This document shows, one piece after another, positions 27,110-36,414 of a DNA stretch of 64,000 nucleotides. Source of the DNA: Miltoncostaea sp963770865 (GTDB taxonomy: Bacteria > Actinomycetota > Thermoleophilia > Miltoncostaeales > Miltoncostaeaceae); contig CAVYRD010000012.1 of assembly GCA_963770865.1 (NCBI GenBank), positions 248,001 through 312,000 on the forward strand. Direction: 5' to 3'. Position 1 is the first letter of the stretch. Every line of letters begins with the position of its first letter. The position numbers and the translations under genes were made by a program. Under the pieces are notes generated by a model, which searched no databases, was not told the DNA's origin, and saw only the letters and a program-made list of their open reading frames with translations.

Positions 27110-27880
27110 GTGGGAGAGGTCCGCCCGTCGGTCGGCTGGGGCGCCGTCCACCTCATGCTCCGCGCGCTGCCGGGCGAGCCCGGCGCGCTCGAGGCCCTGC
27201 GGGCGATCGAGGAGTTCACCGCGGTCGAGCCCCAGCAGGTGATCGCGTTCTCGGTGCTCGGCGGCGGCGCAGACCTCGGCCTCATGGCCCTCGGCCCGGA
27301 GCTGGACGCGCTGGACCGGCTCACCAAGGCGGTCACCGCCGGGCCGGTCGAGGTCGTCTACTCGTTCTTCTCGCTCACGGAGACCAGCGAGTACACCGGC
27401 ACCGAGGACGAGGAGCGCGCGCGCCTCGAGGCCGCCGGCGAGGCCGACGTCGAGGCCGCGCTGGCCGCGTGGCGCGAGCGGATGGAGAAGTACCTCGACG
27501 CCCGCCTGCACCCGCGGATGCCCCGGAAGAACGTGATCGCCTTCTACCCGATGTCCAAGCGCCGGGCCGAGGGCGCCAACTGGTACGCCCTCCCGTTCGA
27601 GGACCGGCGCCGGCTGATGCAGGGCCACGCCGTCGTCGGCCGCCGCTACGCGGGCCGGGTGCTGCAGCTCATCACGGGCGCCACCGGCCTGGACGACTGG
27701 GAGTGGGGCGTCACCCTCGTGGCCGACGACCCCGTGACGATCAAGGAGATCGTCTACGAGATGCGCTTCGACGAGGTCACCGCGCGCTACGGCGAGTTCG
27801 GGCCGTTCTGGGTCGGGCTGGTGATGGACGCGCCGGACGCGTTCGCGCGCGCCGGGCTCGTCCGCCCCGCCGCCGGGTAG
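27110..27880 (+). CDS. chdC: coproheme decarboxylase (HemQ/ChdC, chlorite dismutase family)
   Basis: Final enzyme of the coproporphyrin-dependent haem pathway used by Gram-positive bacteria: converts coprohaem to haem b using peroxide. The 256-residue protein has the family landmarks YPMSKRRAEGANWYALPFE, RRLMQGHAVVGRRYAGRVLQ (with the proximal-side His), GLDDWEWGVTLVADD and IVYEMRFDEVTARYGEFGPF. The GTG start lies four bases after the sugar dehydrogenase stop. It probably forms a transcription unit with the ABC exporter that follows, but no other haem genes are nearby. Confidence 0.93.
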   Translation: MGEVRPSVGWGAVHLMLRALPGEPGALEALRAIEEFTAVEPQQVIAFSVLGGGADLGLMALGPELDALDRLTKAVTAGPVEVVYSFFSLTETSEYTGTEDEERARLEAAGEADVEAALAAWRERMEKYLDARLHPRMPRKNVIAFYPMSKRRAEGANWYALPFEDRRRLMQGHAVVGRRYAGRVLQLITGATGLDDWEWGVTLVADDPVTIKEIVYEMRFDEVTARYGEFGPFWVGLVMDAPDAFARAGLVRPAAG

Positions 27881-27889
27881 CCTCGCCGG

Positions 27890-28783
27890 ATGGCCGCGGC
27901 GATCAGCGTCCGCGGCGCGGTGAAGCGCTACGGGCCCATCACCGCCGTCGCCGGTCTCGATCTCGAGGTGCCCGAGGGCGCCTGCGTCGGCCTGCTCGGG
28001 CCCAATGGCGCGGGCAAGTCCACGTTGATGCGCCTGCTCACGGCGCAGTCGATCGCCGACGAGGGCGAGCTGGAGGTCCTCGGGTTCCGGCTGCCGGGCG
28101 AATCGAAGCACGCCCGCGCCCTCTGCGGCGTGGTCCCCCAGCTCGACAACCTCGACACGACGCTGACCGTGGAGCAGAACCTGCTCGTCTTCAGCCACCT
28201 CTACCGGGTGCCGCGGGGCGAGCGGCGAGCGGCGATCGAGCGCGCGCTCGACCTCGCGAACCTCTCCGACCGCCGCGACAGCCGGGTCGACGAGCTCTCG
28301 GGCGGCATGCGCCGGCGGCTGCTGATCGCCCGCGCGCTGGTGCACCGCCCCCGCCTGGTGCTGCTCGACGAGCCGACGGTCGGGCTCGACCCGCAGGTCC
28401 GCCAGGAGCTCTGGGCACTGATCGGCGCCCTGCGCGACGAGGGCGTCTCGATCCTGATGTCCACGCACTACATCGAGGAGGCCGAGCGGCTGGCCGACAC
28501 GGTGACGATCGTGTCCAAGGGGGCGGCGGTGGCCGCCGGGCGCCCCGCCGACCTCGTCGCCGAGTACGCCGGGCGCGAGGCGGTGGAGGTCTACGGGCCG
28601 CCGCAGCGGCTGGCCGAGGTGGAGGCCGAGGCCGTCGGCGCCGGCCTCCGGACGCGGCGCACGGGCACCTCGATCTCGCTGCTCACCCTGGACCGCGCCT
28701 CGGCGCCGCTGCCGGACGGCGAGCGGCGGCCCGCCAACCTCGAGGACGTCTTCGTCCTCCTGACCGGGGAGTACATCGGATGA
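27890..28783 (+). CDS. ABC transporter ATP-binding protein (NodI/DrrA type)
   Basis: ATPase subunit of an ABC-2 exporter. The 297-residue protein has Walker A (GLLGPNGAGKSTLMRLL), signature LSGGMRRRLLIARAL, Walker B LVLLDEPTVGLDPQ and the switch His in STHYIEEAERL. The C-terminal extension of about 80 residues is typical of NodI/DrrA-type proteins. Its stop overlaps the start of the permease gene (ATGA). The substrate is not shown by the sequence; lipids, polysaccharide parts or drugs are usual for the family. Confidence 0.93.
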   Translation: MAAAISVRGAVKRYGPITAVAGLDLEVPEGACVGLLGPNGAGKSTLMRLLTAQSIADEGELEVLGFRLPGESKHARALCGVVPQLDNLDTTLTVEQNLLVFSHLYRVPRGERRAAIERALDLANLSDRRDSRVDELSGGMRRRLLIARALVHRPRLVLLDEPTVGLDPQVRQELWALIGALRDEGVSILMSTHYIEEAERLADTVTIVSKGAAVAAGRPADLVAEYAGREAVEVYGPPQRLAEVEAEAVGAGLRTRRTGTSISLLTLDRASAPLPDGERRPANLEDVFVLLTGEYIG

Positions 28784-29574
28784 GCACCGCCGCGCCCGCG
28801 CGCCGCCTGCGCCGCCTGGAGCGTCCCGCGCTGGCGGGCGTCCTGGTGCGGGAGATCATCAACTTCTCCTCGTACTGGCGCTCGACCACCTTCTCCTCGA
28901 CGGTCGAGCCCACCATCTACCTGCTGGCCTTCGGCCTCGGCTTCGGGTCGCTGGTGTCAACCGTCGGCGGCTACCCCTACGTCGAGTTCGTCGGCACCGG
29001 CACCGTGGCCACGGCCGTCCTCTTCTCCTCGGCCTTCCCCGCGATGTTCGGGACGCTGGTCAAGCAGCAGTACCAGCGCACGTACGACGCGGTGCTCGCC
29101 GCGCCGGTCAACACCGAGGAGCTGGTGACGGCCGAGGCCGTCTGGATCGCGGTCCGCGCCGGCACCTACGGGTGCGTGCCGATGGTCGTCGCCATGTTCT
29201 TCGGGCTCGACCCGAGCTGGGGGATGCTCGCCGTCCCGCCGATCGCGATGGTCGCGGGCTTCGGCTGGGCGGGCTTCGGCATCGCGATCGCGTCGAGGAT
29301 GAACTCGTTCGAGAATTTCAGCTACGTGATCAGCGCGGTCCTGACGCCCCTGTTCCTGGTGGCCGGGACCTTCTTCCCGATCGACCAGCTCCCCGAGTGG
29401 GCCCAGGTGCTCGCTTGGTTCAACCCGCTGTACCACCTGGTCGAGCTGGTGCGGGACGCGGTGTTCGGCTGGGACTTCCCGGTCGACCTGGCCCACATGG
29501 GCTTCCTGGTCGTCTTCGGGCTCATCACCTGGCGGCTCGCCGTCGCCGGCATGACCCGCAAGCTGATCAACTAG
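28780..29574 (+). CDS. ABC-2 type transporter permease (NodJ type)
   Basis: Membrane partner of the preceding ATPase. The 264-residue protein has six hydrophobic helices and the ABC-2 segments NFSSYWRSTTFSSTVEPTIY, FLVAGTFFPIDQLPEWAQ and FNPLYHLVELVRD, which are characteristic of NodJ/DrrB. The ATG start overlaps the ATPase stop. Its end overlaps the convergent OsmC gene by eight bases. Confidence 0.93.
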   Translation: MSTAAPARRLRRLERPALAGVLVREIINFSSYWRSTTFSSTVEPTIYLLAFGLGFGSLVSTVGGYPYVEFVGTGTVATAVLFSSAFPAMFGTLVKQQYQRTYDAVLAAPVNTEELVTAEAVWIAVRAGTYGCVPMVVAMFFGLDPSWGMLAVPPIAMVAGFGWAGFGIAIASRMNSFENFSYVISAVLTPLFLVAGTFFPIDQLPEWAQVLAWFNPLYHLVELVRDAVFGWDFPVDLAHMGFLVVFGLITWRLAVAGMTRKLIN

Positions 29575-30073
29575 GCGAGGGGGGCCCCAGGGTGATCTCG
29601 CGCCGGATGTCAACCGGGCGCGCGAGCGCGTCGGTCACGGGGCAGTGGCGGTCGACCGCGGCGGACAGGACGCGGTAGCGGGCCTCGTCCTCCGGGCCCT
29701 CCAGGCGCACGGACATTCGGATCGACTCATAGCCGGCGGCCACGTCGGCGAGGCCGAGGAAGCCGCGCAGGTCGAGCGCCCCCTCGACGTCCACGGTGAC
29801 CCGGCTCAGCGCGATGCCGAGCTCGGCGGCCCAGAGCCGGTAGGTGACGGCCTGGCAGGTCGCGAGGCTGGTGAGCAGCAGCTCAACCGGGCTCTGCGCG
29901 CTGTCGGTGCCGCCGAGCGAGCGCGGCTCGTCGGCAAGCGTCTCGTGGCCGCGGGCGGTCGTGCCGCACGCCATGCCCTCCCCCAGAGCCGTCGAGACCG
30001 CGACCCGCACCTGCGCCAGCGCCGGCTCGGCCCGGAAGCGGTCGGCCAGCTTGGCGTGGGGCGCGGGCTCCAT
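29567..30073 (-). CDS. OsmC family protein
   Basis: Likely cytoplasmic thiol-dependent peroxidase of the OsmC/Ohr superfamily, or a related sulfur-handling protein. The 168-residue protein has both family cysteines: TSLATCQAVTYRLWA and DRHCPVTDALARP. An intact beta-alpha-beta core (LDLRGFLGLADV, YESIRMSVRLEGPEDEARY) lies between them. ATG at 30073 is the first start of a sensible length. It is transcribed opposite to its neighbours. Confidence 0.88.
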   Translation of the reverse strand: MEPAPHAKLADRFRAEPALAQVRVAVSTALGEGMACGTTARGHETLADEPRSLGGTDSAQSPVELLLTSLATCQAVTYRLWAAELGIALSRVTVDVEGALDLRGFLGLADVAAGYESIRMSVRLEGPEDEARYRVLSAAVDRHCPVTDALARPVDIRREITLGPPSPS

Positions 30074-30160
30074 GGCGCGATCGTAACGATCCCCGGGACC
30101 CCGCCTCCGCCTTACGGCGTATGCTCCGGCGCGGAACCGGCCGCGACATCGGGGAGCGTC

Positions 30161-31252
30161 ATGAGGGGACTCACCTTCCAGGGCACGCAGGACGTCAGGG
30201 TCGAGGACGTCGCCGATCCGACGCTCGAGCAGCCGACCGACGCCGTCGTCCGCGTCACGCTCGCGGGCATCTGCGGCTCGGACCTGCACATCTACAACGC
30301 CGGCGAGGCATTCGGCTTCCCGCCCGGGTCGCGCATCGGCCACGAGTTCATCGGGGTCGTCGAGGAGGTCGGCTCCGAGGTGGCCGGGTTCGCGCCCGGC
30401 GACCAGGTGATGTCGTCCTGCTCGGTCGCCTGCGGCGAGTGCACCTGGTGCCGCGAGGGCCTGCAGTCGTCCTGCGTGCGGTGGTCCCTCTTCGGCTGGG
30501 CGCCGCGCACCTGGCAGCACGGCGGGTCGGTGCAGGGCGGCCAGTCCGAGTACGTGCGCGTGCCGCTGGCCGCGACCACGCTCCTCCGCGTGCCCGAGGC
30601 GCTCGCGGGCGAGGACCGCCGCAACAGCCTCCTGCCGCTGGTCGACATGATGTCCACCGGGTGGCACGGCCTCACCTCCGCCGGCACGGCGCCGGGGGCG
30701 TCGGTCGTCGTGATCGGAGACGGCGCCGTGGGCCTGGCGTCCGTGCACGGCGCGGCTGCCAAGGGGGCCGAGCGCATCGTCTGCCTCGGCCACCACGAGG
30801 GCCGCCTCGCGACCGCGTCGCAGCTCGGCGCCACGCTGACCGTCTCGTCGCGCGACGACGACGAGATCAAGCAGCTCGTGATGGAGCACACCGCCGGCGA
30901 GGGCGCCCACGTGGTCGTCAACACGATCTCCGGCACGGCGTCGATGGCGACCGCGCACGCCTGCGTGCGCCCCGGCGGCACGATCGCCTGCCTCGGCATG
31001 GACCACTTCATGGGGCAGACGCCGGCCATCAACTGGTTCGACCAGTTCCTGCGCAACATCTCGGTCACCGGCGGCCTCGTGCCGGGCCCGCGCTTCCTGC
31101 CCGAGCTACTGGCCTTCGTGGAGGCCGGGACGCTCGACCCGGCGCCGATGCTCTCCCACACGCTGCCGCTGGAGGAGGCCGCCGAGGGCTACCGGCTCAT
31201 GGCGACCCGGGCCGAGGGCGTCACCAAGGTCGCCCTGCGCCCCGGGGGGTGA
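30161..31252 (+). CDS. zinc-dependent alcohol dehydrogenase family protein
   Basis: Medium-chain NAD(P)-dependent dehydrogenase of 363 residues. The catalytic zinc site is in LAGICGSDLHIYNAGE and GHEFIGVVEEVG. The structural zinc loop has four cysteines (CSVACGECTWCREGLQSSC). The cofactor fold shows VVVIGDGAVGLASVHGAAAKG. It starts with ATG at 30161 behind GGGGAG. Its stop overlaps the GTG of the UDP-sugar pyrophosphorylase gene, so they are probably co-expressed. The substrate is not predictable from sequence. Confidence 0.92.
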   Translation: MRGLTFQGTQDVRVEDVADPTLEQPTDAVVRVTLAGICGSDLHIYNAGEAFGFPPGSRIGHEFIGVVEEVGSEVAGFAPGDQVMSSCSVACGECTWCREGLQSSCVRWSLFGWAPRTWQHGGSVQGGQSEYVRVPLAATTLLRVPEALAGEDRRNSLLPLVDMMSTGWHGLTSAGTAPGASVVVIGDGAVGLASVHGAAAKGAERIVCLGHHEGRLATASQLGATLTVSSRDDDEIKQLVMEHTAGEGAHVVVNTISGTASMATAHACVRPGGTIACLGMDHFMGQTPAINWFDQFLRNISVTGGLVPGPRFLPELLAFVEAGTLDPAPMLSHTLPLEEAAEGYRLMATRAEGVTKVALRPGG

Positions 31253-32661
31253 GCGTGCGCGCGCGCCTGGAGGCGGCCGGGCAGGGCCATCTGGCGGAGG
31301 CGCTGGAGCGCCTGGACGGTCCGGCCCGCGCGCGACTCGAGGCCGAGATCGCGGCCCTCGACCTGGACCTGGTGGGCCGCCTGGTGGCGGGGCTCTTCGA
31401 GGGGGAGGCCGGGGTCACGGGCGAGATCGCGCCCCCCGACCCGGACGCGCTGATCGCCCTGCCGCGCGACGCCGCCGACGAGGAGCGCGACCGCCGCGCC
31501 CGCGAGGCCGGCGAGGCACTGCTGCGCGAGGGCGGGGTGGCCGCCGTACTGCTGGCCGGCGGCCAGGGCACCCGCCTCGGCTTCGACGGCCCCAAGGGGC
31601 TCTTCCCCTTCGCGCCGATCACCGGCCGGACGCTCTTCTCGCACCACGCCGCGGTCATCGGCGCGCTCCGGGCGCGCTACGGCTCGCTGCCCTGGTACGT
31701 CCTCACCTCGCCGGCCAACGACGAGGAGACGCGCACGGCGTTCGCCGACAACGCGGACTACGGCCTCGAGACGGGCTCCGTCCGCCCGGTGGTGCAGGGC
31801 ACCCTGCCCGCGGTCGACCGCGAGACCGGCCGCATCCTGCTGGACCAGTCCGACCACCTCGCCCTCTCGCCCGACGGCCACGGGGGGCTGCTGTCGGCGC
31901 TCGCCTCCTCGGGCGCGCTCGACGAGATGGAGCGCGAGGGGGTGCGCACGATCTTCACCTTCCAGGTGGACAACCCGCTCGCGCGGGTCTGCCGCCCCGA
32001 GGTGCTCGGCCACCACGTGCTGGCCGGGGCCGACATGGCGTCGGTGGTGGTCCGCAAGGTGTCCGCCGAGGAGAAGATGGGCGTCATCGCCCGGGTGGAC
32101 GGCCGCACGACGGTCGTCGAGTACAGCGACCTGCCCGGCGAGCTCGCCCAGGAGCGCGACGCCGACGGCGAGCTCGTCTACTGGGCCGGCTCGATCGCGG
32201 TGCACTGCATCGAGGTCGCCTTCGCGCGGCGGCTCACGGAGGGCGGCCTGCGGCTGCCCTACCACCACGCGCTGAAGAAGGTGCCCTACGTCGGCGCCGA
32301 CGGCCGGCGGGTGGAGCCCGAGGAGCCGAACGCGGTGAAGTTCGAGACCTTCATCTTCGACGCGCTGCCGTTCGCCGACCGCACGGTGACCGTGGAGTCG
32401 GCGCGCGGGGACGAGTTCTCGCCCATCAAGAACGCCGAGGGCGCGGACTCGCCGGCCACGGCGCGCCGTGACCTCAACCGGCTCTACGCCCGCTGGCTCG
32501 AGGCGGCCGGCGTGGAGGTGCCGCGCGGCGAGGACGGTGAGCCGGTCGACCTCGAGATCGACCCGCGCGTGGCGCGCGAGCCCCAGGAGCTGCCCGTCAA
32601 CCTCCCGCCCGGCTTCCGGGTGGAGGGCCCGACGGTCATCCCGCCCGCGGCCACCCCGTGA
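31249..32661 (+). CDS. UDP-sugar pyrophosphorylase, eukaryote-like UDPGP/UAP family
   Basis: Nucleotidyltransferase making a UDP-sugar (UDP-GlcNAc or UDP-hexose) from UTP and the sugar 1-phosphate. The 470-residue protein has AAVLLAGGQGTRLGFDGPKG (UTP loop), FTFQVDNPLARVCRPEVLGH, VVEYSDLPGEL and GDEFSPIKNAEGADSPATAR. The last is characteristic of the UAP1/AGX branch found mainly in eukaryotes and some bacteria, in contrast to bacterial GalU or GlmU. The GTG start overlaps the upstream dehydrogenase stop. Its 3' end overlaps the convergent M23 peptidase gene by 26 bases. Confidence 0.88.
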   Translation: MSVRARLEAAGQGHLAEALERLDGPARARLEAEIAALDLDLVGRLVAGLFEGEAGVTGEIAPPDPDALIALPRDAADEERDRRAREAGEALLREGGVAAVLLAGGQGTRLGFDGPKGLFPFAPITGRTLFSHHAAVIGALRARYGSLPWYVLTSPANDEETRTAFADNADYGLETGSVRPVVQGTLPAVDRETGRILLDQSDHLALSPDGHGGLLSALASSGALDEMEREGVRTIFTFQVDNPLARVCRPEVLGHHVLAGADMASVVVRKVSAEEKMGVIARVDGRTTVVEYSDLPGELAQERDADGELVYWAGSIAVHCIEVAFARRLTEGGLRLPYHHALKKVPYVGADGRRVEPEEPNAVKFETFIFDALPFADRTVTVESARGDEFSPIKNAEGADSPATARRDLNRLYARWLEAAGVEVPRGEDGEPVDLEIDPRVAREPQELPVNLPPGFRVEGPTVIPPAATP

Positions 32662-33772
32662 CGATCGGGTAGGGCGGCACCGGTCCGCCCCCGCCGGGGT
32701 GGATCTCGAAGTGCAGGTGGGTCGGCGTCCCCTGGGCGTCGCCGCTGTCGCCGACGTAACCGAGCACCGTGCCCCGCGTCACGCTCGCGCCCTCGCGGGC
32801 GACCGGCGCGTAGGCCGACAGGTGCGCGTAGTAGAAGCCGTTGCCCGCGCGGTCGCGCACCCAGAGTCGCCAGCCGCCGAGCCCGTTCCAGCCGACGTTG
32901 AAGAGCGAGCCGTCGGCCACGGCCACCACCGGCGCGCCGCGCGCGGCGAAGAGGTCGATGCCCTGGTGCGAGCGCCCGCCGGGGCGCGGGTACATCCAGT
33001 CGTTGCTGAAGGTCGTGGGGCCGGCCACCGGGAAGAGGAAGTCGCCGGCCGGCAGGGCTCCCGAGATCGCGGTCTGGCCCGAGTAGGGCGCGGATGTGAG
33101 CGCCGCCTGGCGCGCCTTCTCGAGCGCGGCGAGCCGGGCCCGGCGGGCCCTGTCCTCCGTGATCAGCCGGGTGAGGCGGGCGCGGGCGTCGGCCAGGGTG
33201 CGCCGCTGCTCGGACACCAGGGCCGTGAGCTCGTCGCGGCGCGCCCGGGCGGCGTCGGCCTCCCGGCGGCGTGCGGCCTCGGCGTCGGCCTGGCCGCGCT
33301 CGAGCCCGGCCAGCCGGGCCCGGCGCGCGCGGACGACGGCGACTGTCGAGGCGTCGCCCTGCGCGACCTGGTCGAGCAGCTCGGCCGCGGCCTGGGCGTC
33401 GGAGAGGCTGCCGCTGGTGAGCAGCAGCTGTACGAAGGTCGGGTCGGGCGAGACGTAGAGCCCGACGATCCGGTCCGAGAGGATCCTCTGCGCGCTCTCC
33501 AGGTCGCGCCGGGCGCCCTGCAGCTCGCGGCGGGTCGCGGCGAGGGCGCGCTGCGCGCCCTCCAGGCGGTCGATGGCGATGTTGCTCGCCTCGGCCGCGC
33601 GGCCCACGCGCACGTCGAGCTCGGCCACCCGGCGTCCGAGCTCCGCCACCTCGGCCTTCGTGCCGCCGATCGAGGGCGCGGCGACGCCGCGCGGGGCGGC
33701 GGCCGCGAGCAGCAGGGCGAGGAGGACGACGGCCGCGAGGGCGCGCCGCATGGCGGGGAAGGGGAGGGGCAT
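32636..33772 (-). CDS. secreted M23 family peptidoglycan hydrolase with coiled coil
   Basis: Zinc endopeptidase that cuts peptide crosslinks in the cell wall, or activates other hydrolases in EnvC/RipA-like roles. A signal peptide (RRALAAVVLLALLLAAAAPRG) is followed by about 200 residues of coiled coil rich in Ala, Arg, Glu and Leu. The C-terminal LytM domain has the metal motifs SHQGIDLFAARGAPVVAVAD and THLHFEIHPGG. The total is 378 residues. ATG at 33772 or 33751 may be used. Confidence 0.9.
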   Translation of the reverse strand: MPLPFPAMRRALAAVVLLALLLAAAAPRGVAAPSIGGTKAEVAELGRRVAELDVRVGRAAEASNIAIDRLEGAQRALAATRRELQGARRDLESAQRILSDRIVGLYVSPDPTFVQLLLTSGSLSDAQAAAELLDQVAQGDASTVAVVRARRARLAGLERGQADAEAARRREADAARARRDELTALVSEQRRTLADARARLTRLITEDRARRARLAALEKARQAALTSAPYSGQTAISGALPAGDFLFPVAGPTTFSNDWMYPRPGGRSHQGIDLFAARGAPVVAVADGSLFNVGWNGLGGWRLWVRDRAGNGFYYAHLSAYAPVAREGASVTRGTVLGYVGDSGDAQGTPTHLHFEIHPGGGGPVPPYPIVTGWPRAG

Positions 33773-33868
33773 GGGAGGGCCTCGACACCCTGGCGGGCGC
33801 CGGCGGTGATCACACCCTGCATCGGCGCGTCCGCAACGCCGGGTGAGCGACCTGCAACGCCCCGGGCG

Positions 33869-34807
33869 TCAGGCGCCGGCGCGGACCTCGCGGGGGAGGT
33901 GGAAGAACACGCCCTCGGCCGACGGCTGCTCCTCGCCGGTGCGGGCGAACCCGGCTCCGGCGATCGCCGCCGCGACCTCCTGCACGAGCATCTCGGGGGC
34001 CGACGCGCCGGCGGTGAGCGCGACGCGCGTCTTGCCCTCGAGCCACGCCGGGTCGAGCTCGCCGAGGTTGTCGATCAGATGGGCCTCGGCGCCGGTGGTG
34101 GCGGCCACCTCGACCATCCGGTTGGAGTTCGAGGAGTTCCGCGAGCCGACCACCAGCACCAGGTCGGCGCCCTCCTGCACCACGGCGCGCACGGCGTCCT
34201 GGCGGTTCTGCGTGGCGTAGCAGATGTCGCTGGACTTGGGGCCCGCGAGCGCCGGGAAGCGACGCTTCAGCACGGCCACGATCGCGGCCGCGTCGTCGAT
34301 CGAGAGGGTGGTCTGGGTGGTGAGCGCCACGTTCTCGGGGTCCGGCACCTCGACGGTCTCCGCGCCGGCGACGCTCTCGACCACGATCACGGCCTCGGGC
34401 GCCTCTCCGCGCGTCCCGATCACCTCGTCGTGGTTCACGTGGCCCACCAGCAGCACGGTGGCCCCGCGCCTGGCGTAGCGGCGCACCTCGGCGTGGACCT
34501 TCGAGACCAGCGGGCAGGTGGCGTCGATCACGCGCAGCTCGCGCTCGGCGCAGACGCGGTGGACCTCCGGCGACACGCCGTGGGCCGAGAGGATGATCGT
34601 CTCGCCGTGGGGGACGTCGCTCTCGCTGGCCACGAACACCGCGCCCTTGGCCGCCAGCGTCGAGACCACGTGGGTGTTGTGGACGATCTCCCCGCGCACG
34701 TAGACCGGGGGGCCGAGCTCCTCGAGAACCCGCTCGACGGTCTCGATGGCGCGGTCGACGCCGGCGCAGTATCCGCGCGGGGCGACGAGTTCCAGCTCGC
34801 TCGGCAT
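33869..34807 (-). CDS. ispH: 4-hydroxy-3-methylbut-2-enyl diphosphate reductase
   Basis: Last enzyme of the MEP isoprenoid pathway; an iron-sulfur protein that makes IPP and DMAPP. The 312-residue protein has the three cluster cysteines in APRGYCAGVDRAIE, VIDATCPLVSKVH and SSDICYATQNRQDAV. It also has the substrate His residues in EIVHNTHVV, SAHGVSPEVH and GHVNHDEVIG. ATG at 34807 gives the standard N-terminus. It is single and divergent from the alpha/beta hydrolase gene. Confidence 0.96.
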   Translation of the reverse strand: MPSELELVAPRGYCAGVDRAIETVERVLEELGPPVYVRGEIVHNTHVVSTLAAKGAVFVASESDVPHGETIILSAHGVSPEVHRVCAERELRVIDATCPLVSKVHAEVRRYARRGATVLLVGHVNHDEVIGTRGEAPEAVIVVESVAGAETVEVPDPENVALTTQTTLSIDDAAAIVAVLKRRFPALAGPKSSDICYATQNRQDAVRAVVQEGADLVLVVGSRNSSNSNRMVEVAATTGAEAHLIDNLGELDPAWLEGKTRVALTAGASAPEMLVQEVAAAIAGAGFARTGEEQPSAEGVFFHLPREVRAGA

Positions 34808-34846
34808 CGGTCCAGAGTAGCCCACCCGACCCCGTATCGTGACGGC

Positions 34847-35656
34847 GTGCGTGCCCTCGCCACCACCGAGACCGGGACCGGCCCGGCCGTGCTGATGGTC
34901 CACGGGCTCAACGGCTTCAAGGAGGGGTGGGGGCCGCTGCCGGGCGCGCTGGCCGGCGCCGGCATGGGCGTCGTGGCGGTTGACCTGCCCGGGTTCGGGG
35001 CCACGCCGCGCGGACGCGGGCGCACGACGCCGGAGTCGCTGGCCCGCGACCTCGGCCCCCTCGTCCGGGACCTGGCGCCGGTCGCGCTGGTCGCCCACTC
35101 GCTCGGCACCCAGGTCGCCATGTTGCTGGCGGGCGCCCACGCCGCGGCCGTCCGGGCGATGGCGCTGATCGGGCCCGCGGTCATCCCGCGGCCGCTGCGG
35201 TTCCCGCCGCACGGCGTCTCCGACGTGCTCCAGCTGCCGGTGGTCGGGCGCCTCGCCGCGCGGGCCGCCATCGCGCGCATCCGCAAGGACCCCGCGCGCC
35301 GCCGCGACGCATTCCTGTCCGCAGTGGCCGACCCCGCCGCGCTGACCGGCGACCCGGAGATGGCGGCCCTGCTGCGGGCCGCCGCGGACCGCCTGCTCGA
35401 CGCCGACCTGCGCGCGTTGGCCGACTGGGCCGCGAGCGCGCTCGCCTTCGACGCGCGCCCGCTGGCCGGCGGGCTGCCGCAGCCGTCGCTGGTCGTCTGG
35501 GGCGACCGCGACCGGGTGACGTCGCCGGTGGGCGCGAGCTGGCTGTCGCGCGCCCTGCCCGCGGGGTCCGGCCTGGAGGTCGCCGGCGCCGGCCACTTCC
35601 CCCACCTGGAGCGGCGCGACCTCGTCGTGCCCGCGATCGCGGAGGCGCTGGCGTGA
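34847..35656 (+). CDS. alpha/beta hydrolase
   Basis: Predicted esterase or lipase-like hydrolase of 269 residues. The oxyanion region is LMVHGLNGFKEGWG. The nucleophile elbow is AHSLGTQVAM (Ser), the acid is in VVWGDRDRVTSP and the His is in AGAGHFPHLERRD. GTG at 34847 is the first start beyond the divergent ispH region. Its stop overlaps the ATG of the phosphatase gene, opening a tightly packed four-gene run. Confidence 0.9.
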   Translation: MRALATTETGTGPAVLMVHGLNGFKEGWGPLPGALAGAGMGVVAVDLPGFGATPRGRGRTTPESLARDLGPLVRDLAPVALVAHSLGTQVAMLLAGAHAAAVRAMALIGPAVIPRPLRFPPHGVSDVLQLPVVGRLAARAAIARIRKDPARRRDAFLSAVADPAALTGDPEMAALLRAAADRLLDADLRALADWAASALAFDARPLAGGLPQPSLVVWGDRDRVTSPVGASWLSRALPAGSGLEVAGAGHFPHLERRDLVVPAIAEALA

Positions 35657-36414
35657 GCGCGGAGATCCTTGCCCTGGCGCGCGAGGTGGCGGGCGCCGCG
35701 GGCGACCTGCTGCTCTCCCGCGTCGGCCGGCCGGTGAGCGGCCTCTCGGCCAAGACGAGCCGCACCGACCTGGTCAGCGACGCCGACCGCGATGCCGAGG
35801 CGCTGCTGGTCGGCATGATCCGCGCCGCGCGTCCCGACGACGCGATCGTCGCCGAGGAGGGCGGTGGCGGCCAGGGCGGCTCGGGCCTCACCTGGGTCCT
35901 CGATCCGCTCGACGGGACGATCAACTACCTGTGGGCCATCCCCCAGTGGAGCGTCAGCGTGGCGGCCCGCGACGCGGAGGGCGCCCTGGTGGGCGTGGTG
36001 CACGACCCCTCGCGCGGGGAGACCTTCCACGCGCGCCGCGGCGGCGGGGCCTGGCTCGACGACGAGCGCCTGGCGATGCGCCCGGGCGGACCGCTGTCGG
36101 AGTCGCTCATCGGGACCGGCTTCCAGTACCGCGCCGAGGCGCGGGCGCGCCAGGCGCAGCGCCTGCTCCACATCCTGCCGGCGGTCCGCGACCTGCGCCG
36201 CTTCGGGTCGGCGGCCCTCGACCTCGCCTGGGTCGCGGCCGGGCGACTGGACGGCTACTTCGAGACCGGCCTCAACCCGTGGGACTCGGCGGCCGGCGAG
36301 CTGCTGGTGCGCGAGGCAGGCGGGGTCGTCGAGGAGATGCCGGACAAGGGCCTGATCGCCGCCGGTCCCGACCTGATCGGGCCGCTCAGCGCCCTCGTGC
36401 GCGACGGCGGGTGA
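35653..36414 (+). CDS. inositol monophosphatase family protein
   Basis: Mg-dependent, Li-sensitive type phosphatase acting on inositol phosphate, histidinol phosphate or a similar small phosphate. The 253-residue protein has the metal motifs EEGGGGQGG (Glu), WVLDPLDGTINYLWAIP and WDSAAGELLVREAGG, complete and in order. It overlaps both neighbours by four bases. HisN activity is an alternative to inositol phosphatase; the sequence alone does not decide. Confidence 0.9.
   Translation: MSAEILALAREVAGAAGDLLLSRVGRPVSGLSAKTSRTDLVSDADRDAEALLVGMIRAARPDDAIVAEEGGGGQGGSGLTWVLDPLDGTINYLWAIPQWSVSVAARDAEGALVGVVHDPSRGETFHARRGGGAWLDDERLAMRPGGPLSESLIGTGFQYRAEARARQAQRLLHILPAVRDLRRFGSAALDLAWVAAGRLDGYFETGLNPWDSAAGELLVREAGGVVEEMPDKGLIAAGPDLIGPLSALVRDGG

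Noticed and set aside
32468..35656. Very long open frame on the plus strand across the M23 peptidase and ispH genes
   Set aside because: Only its last 269 residues (from 34847) look like a protein; the rest is Arg/Ala/Gly-rich antisense of two clear minus-strand genes, as expected in such GC-rich DNA.
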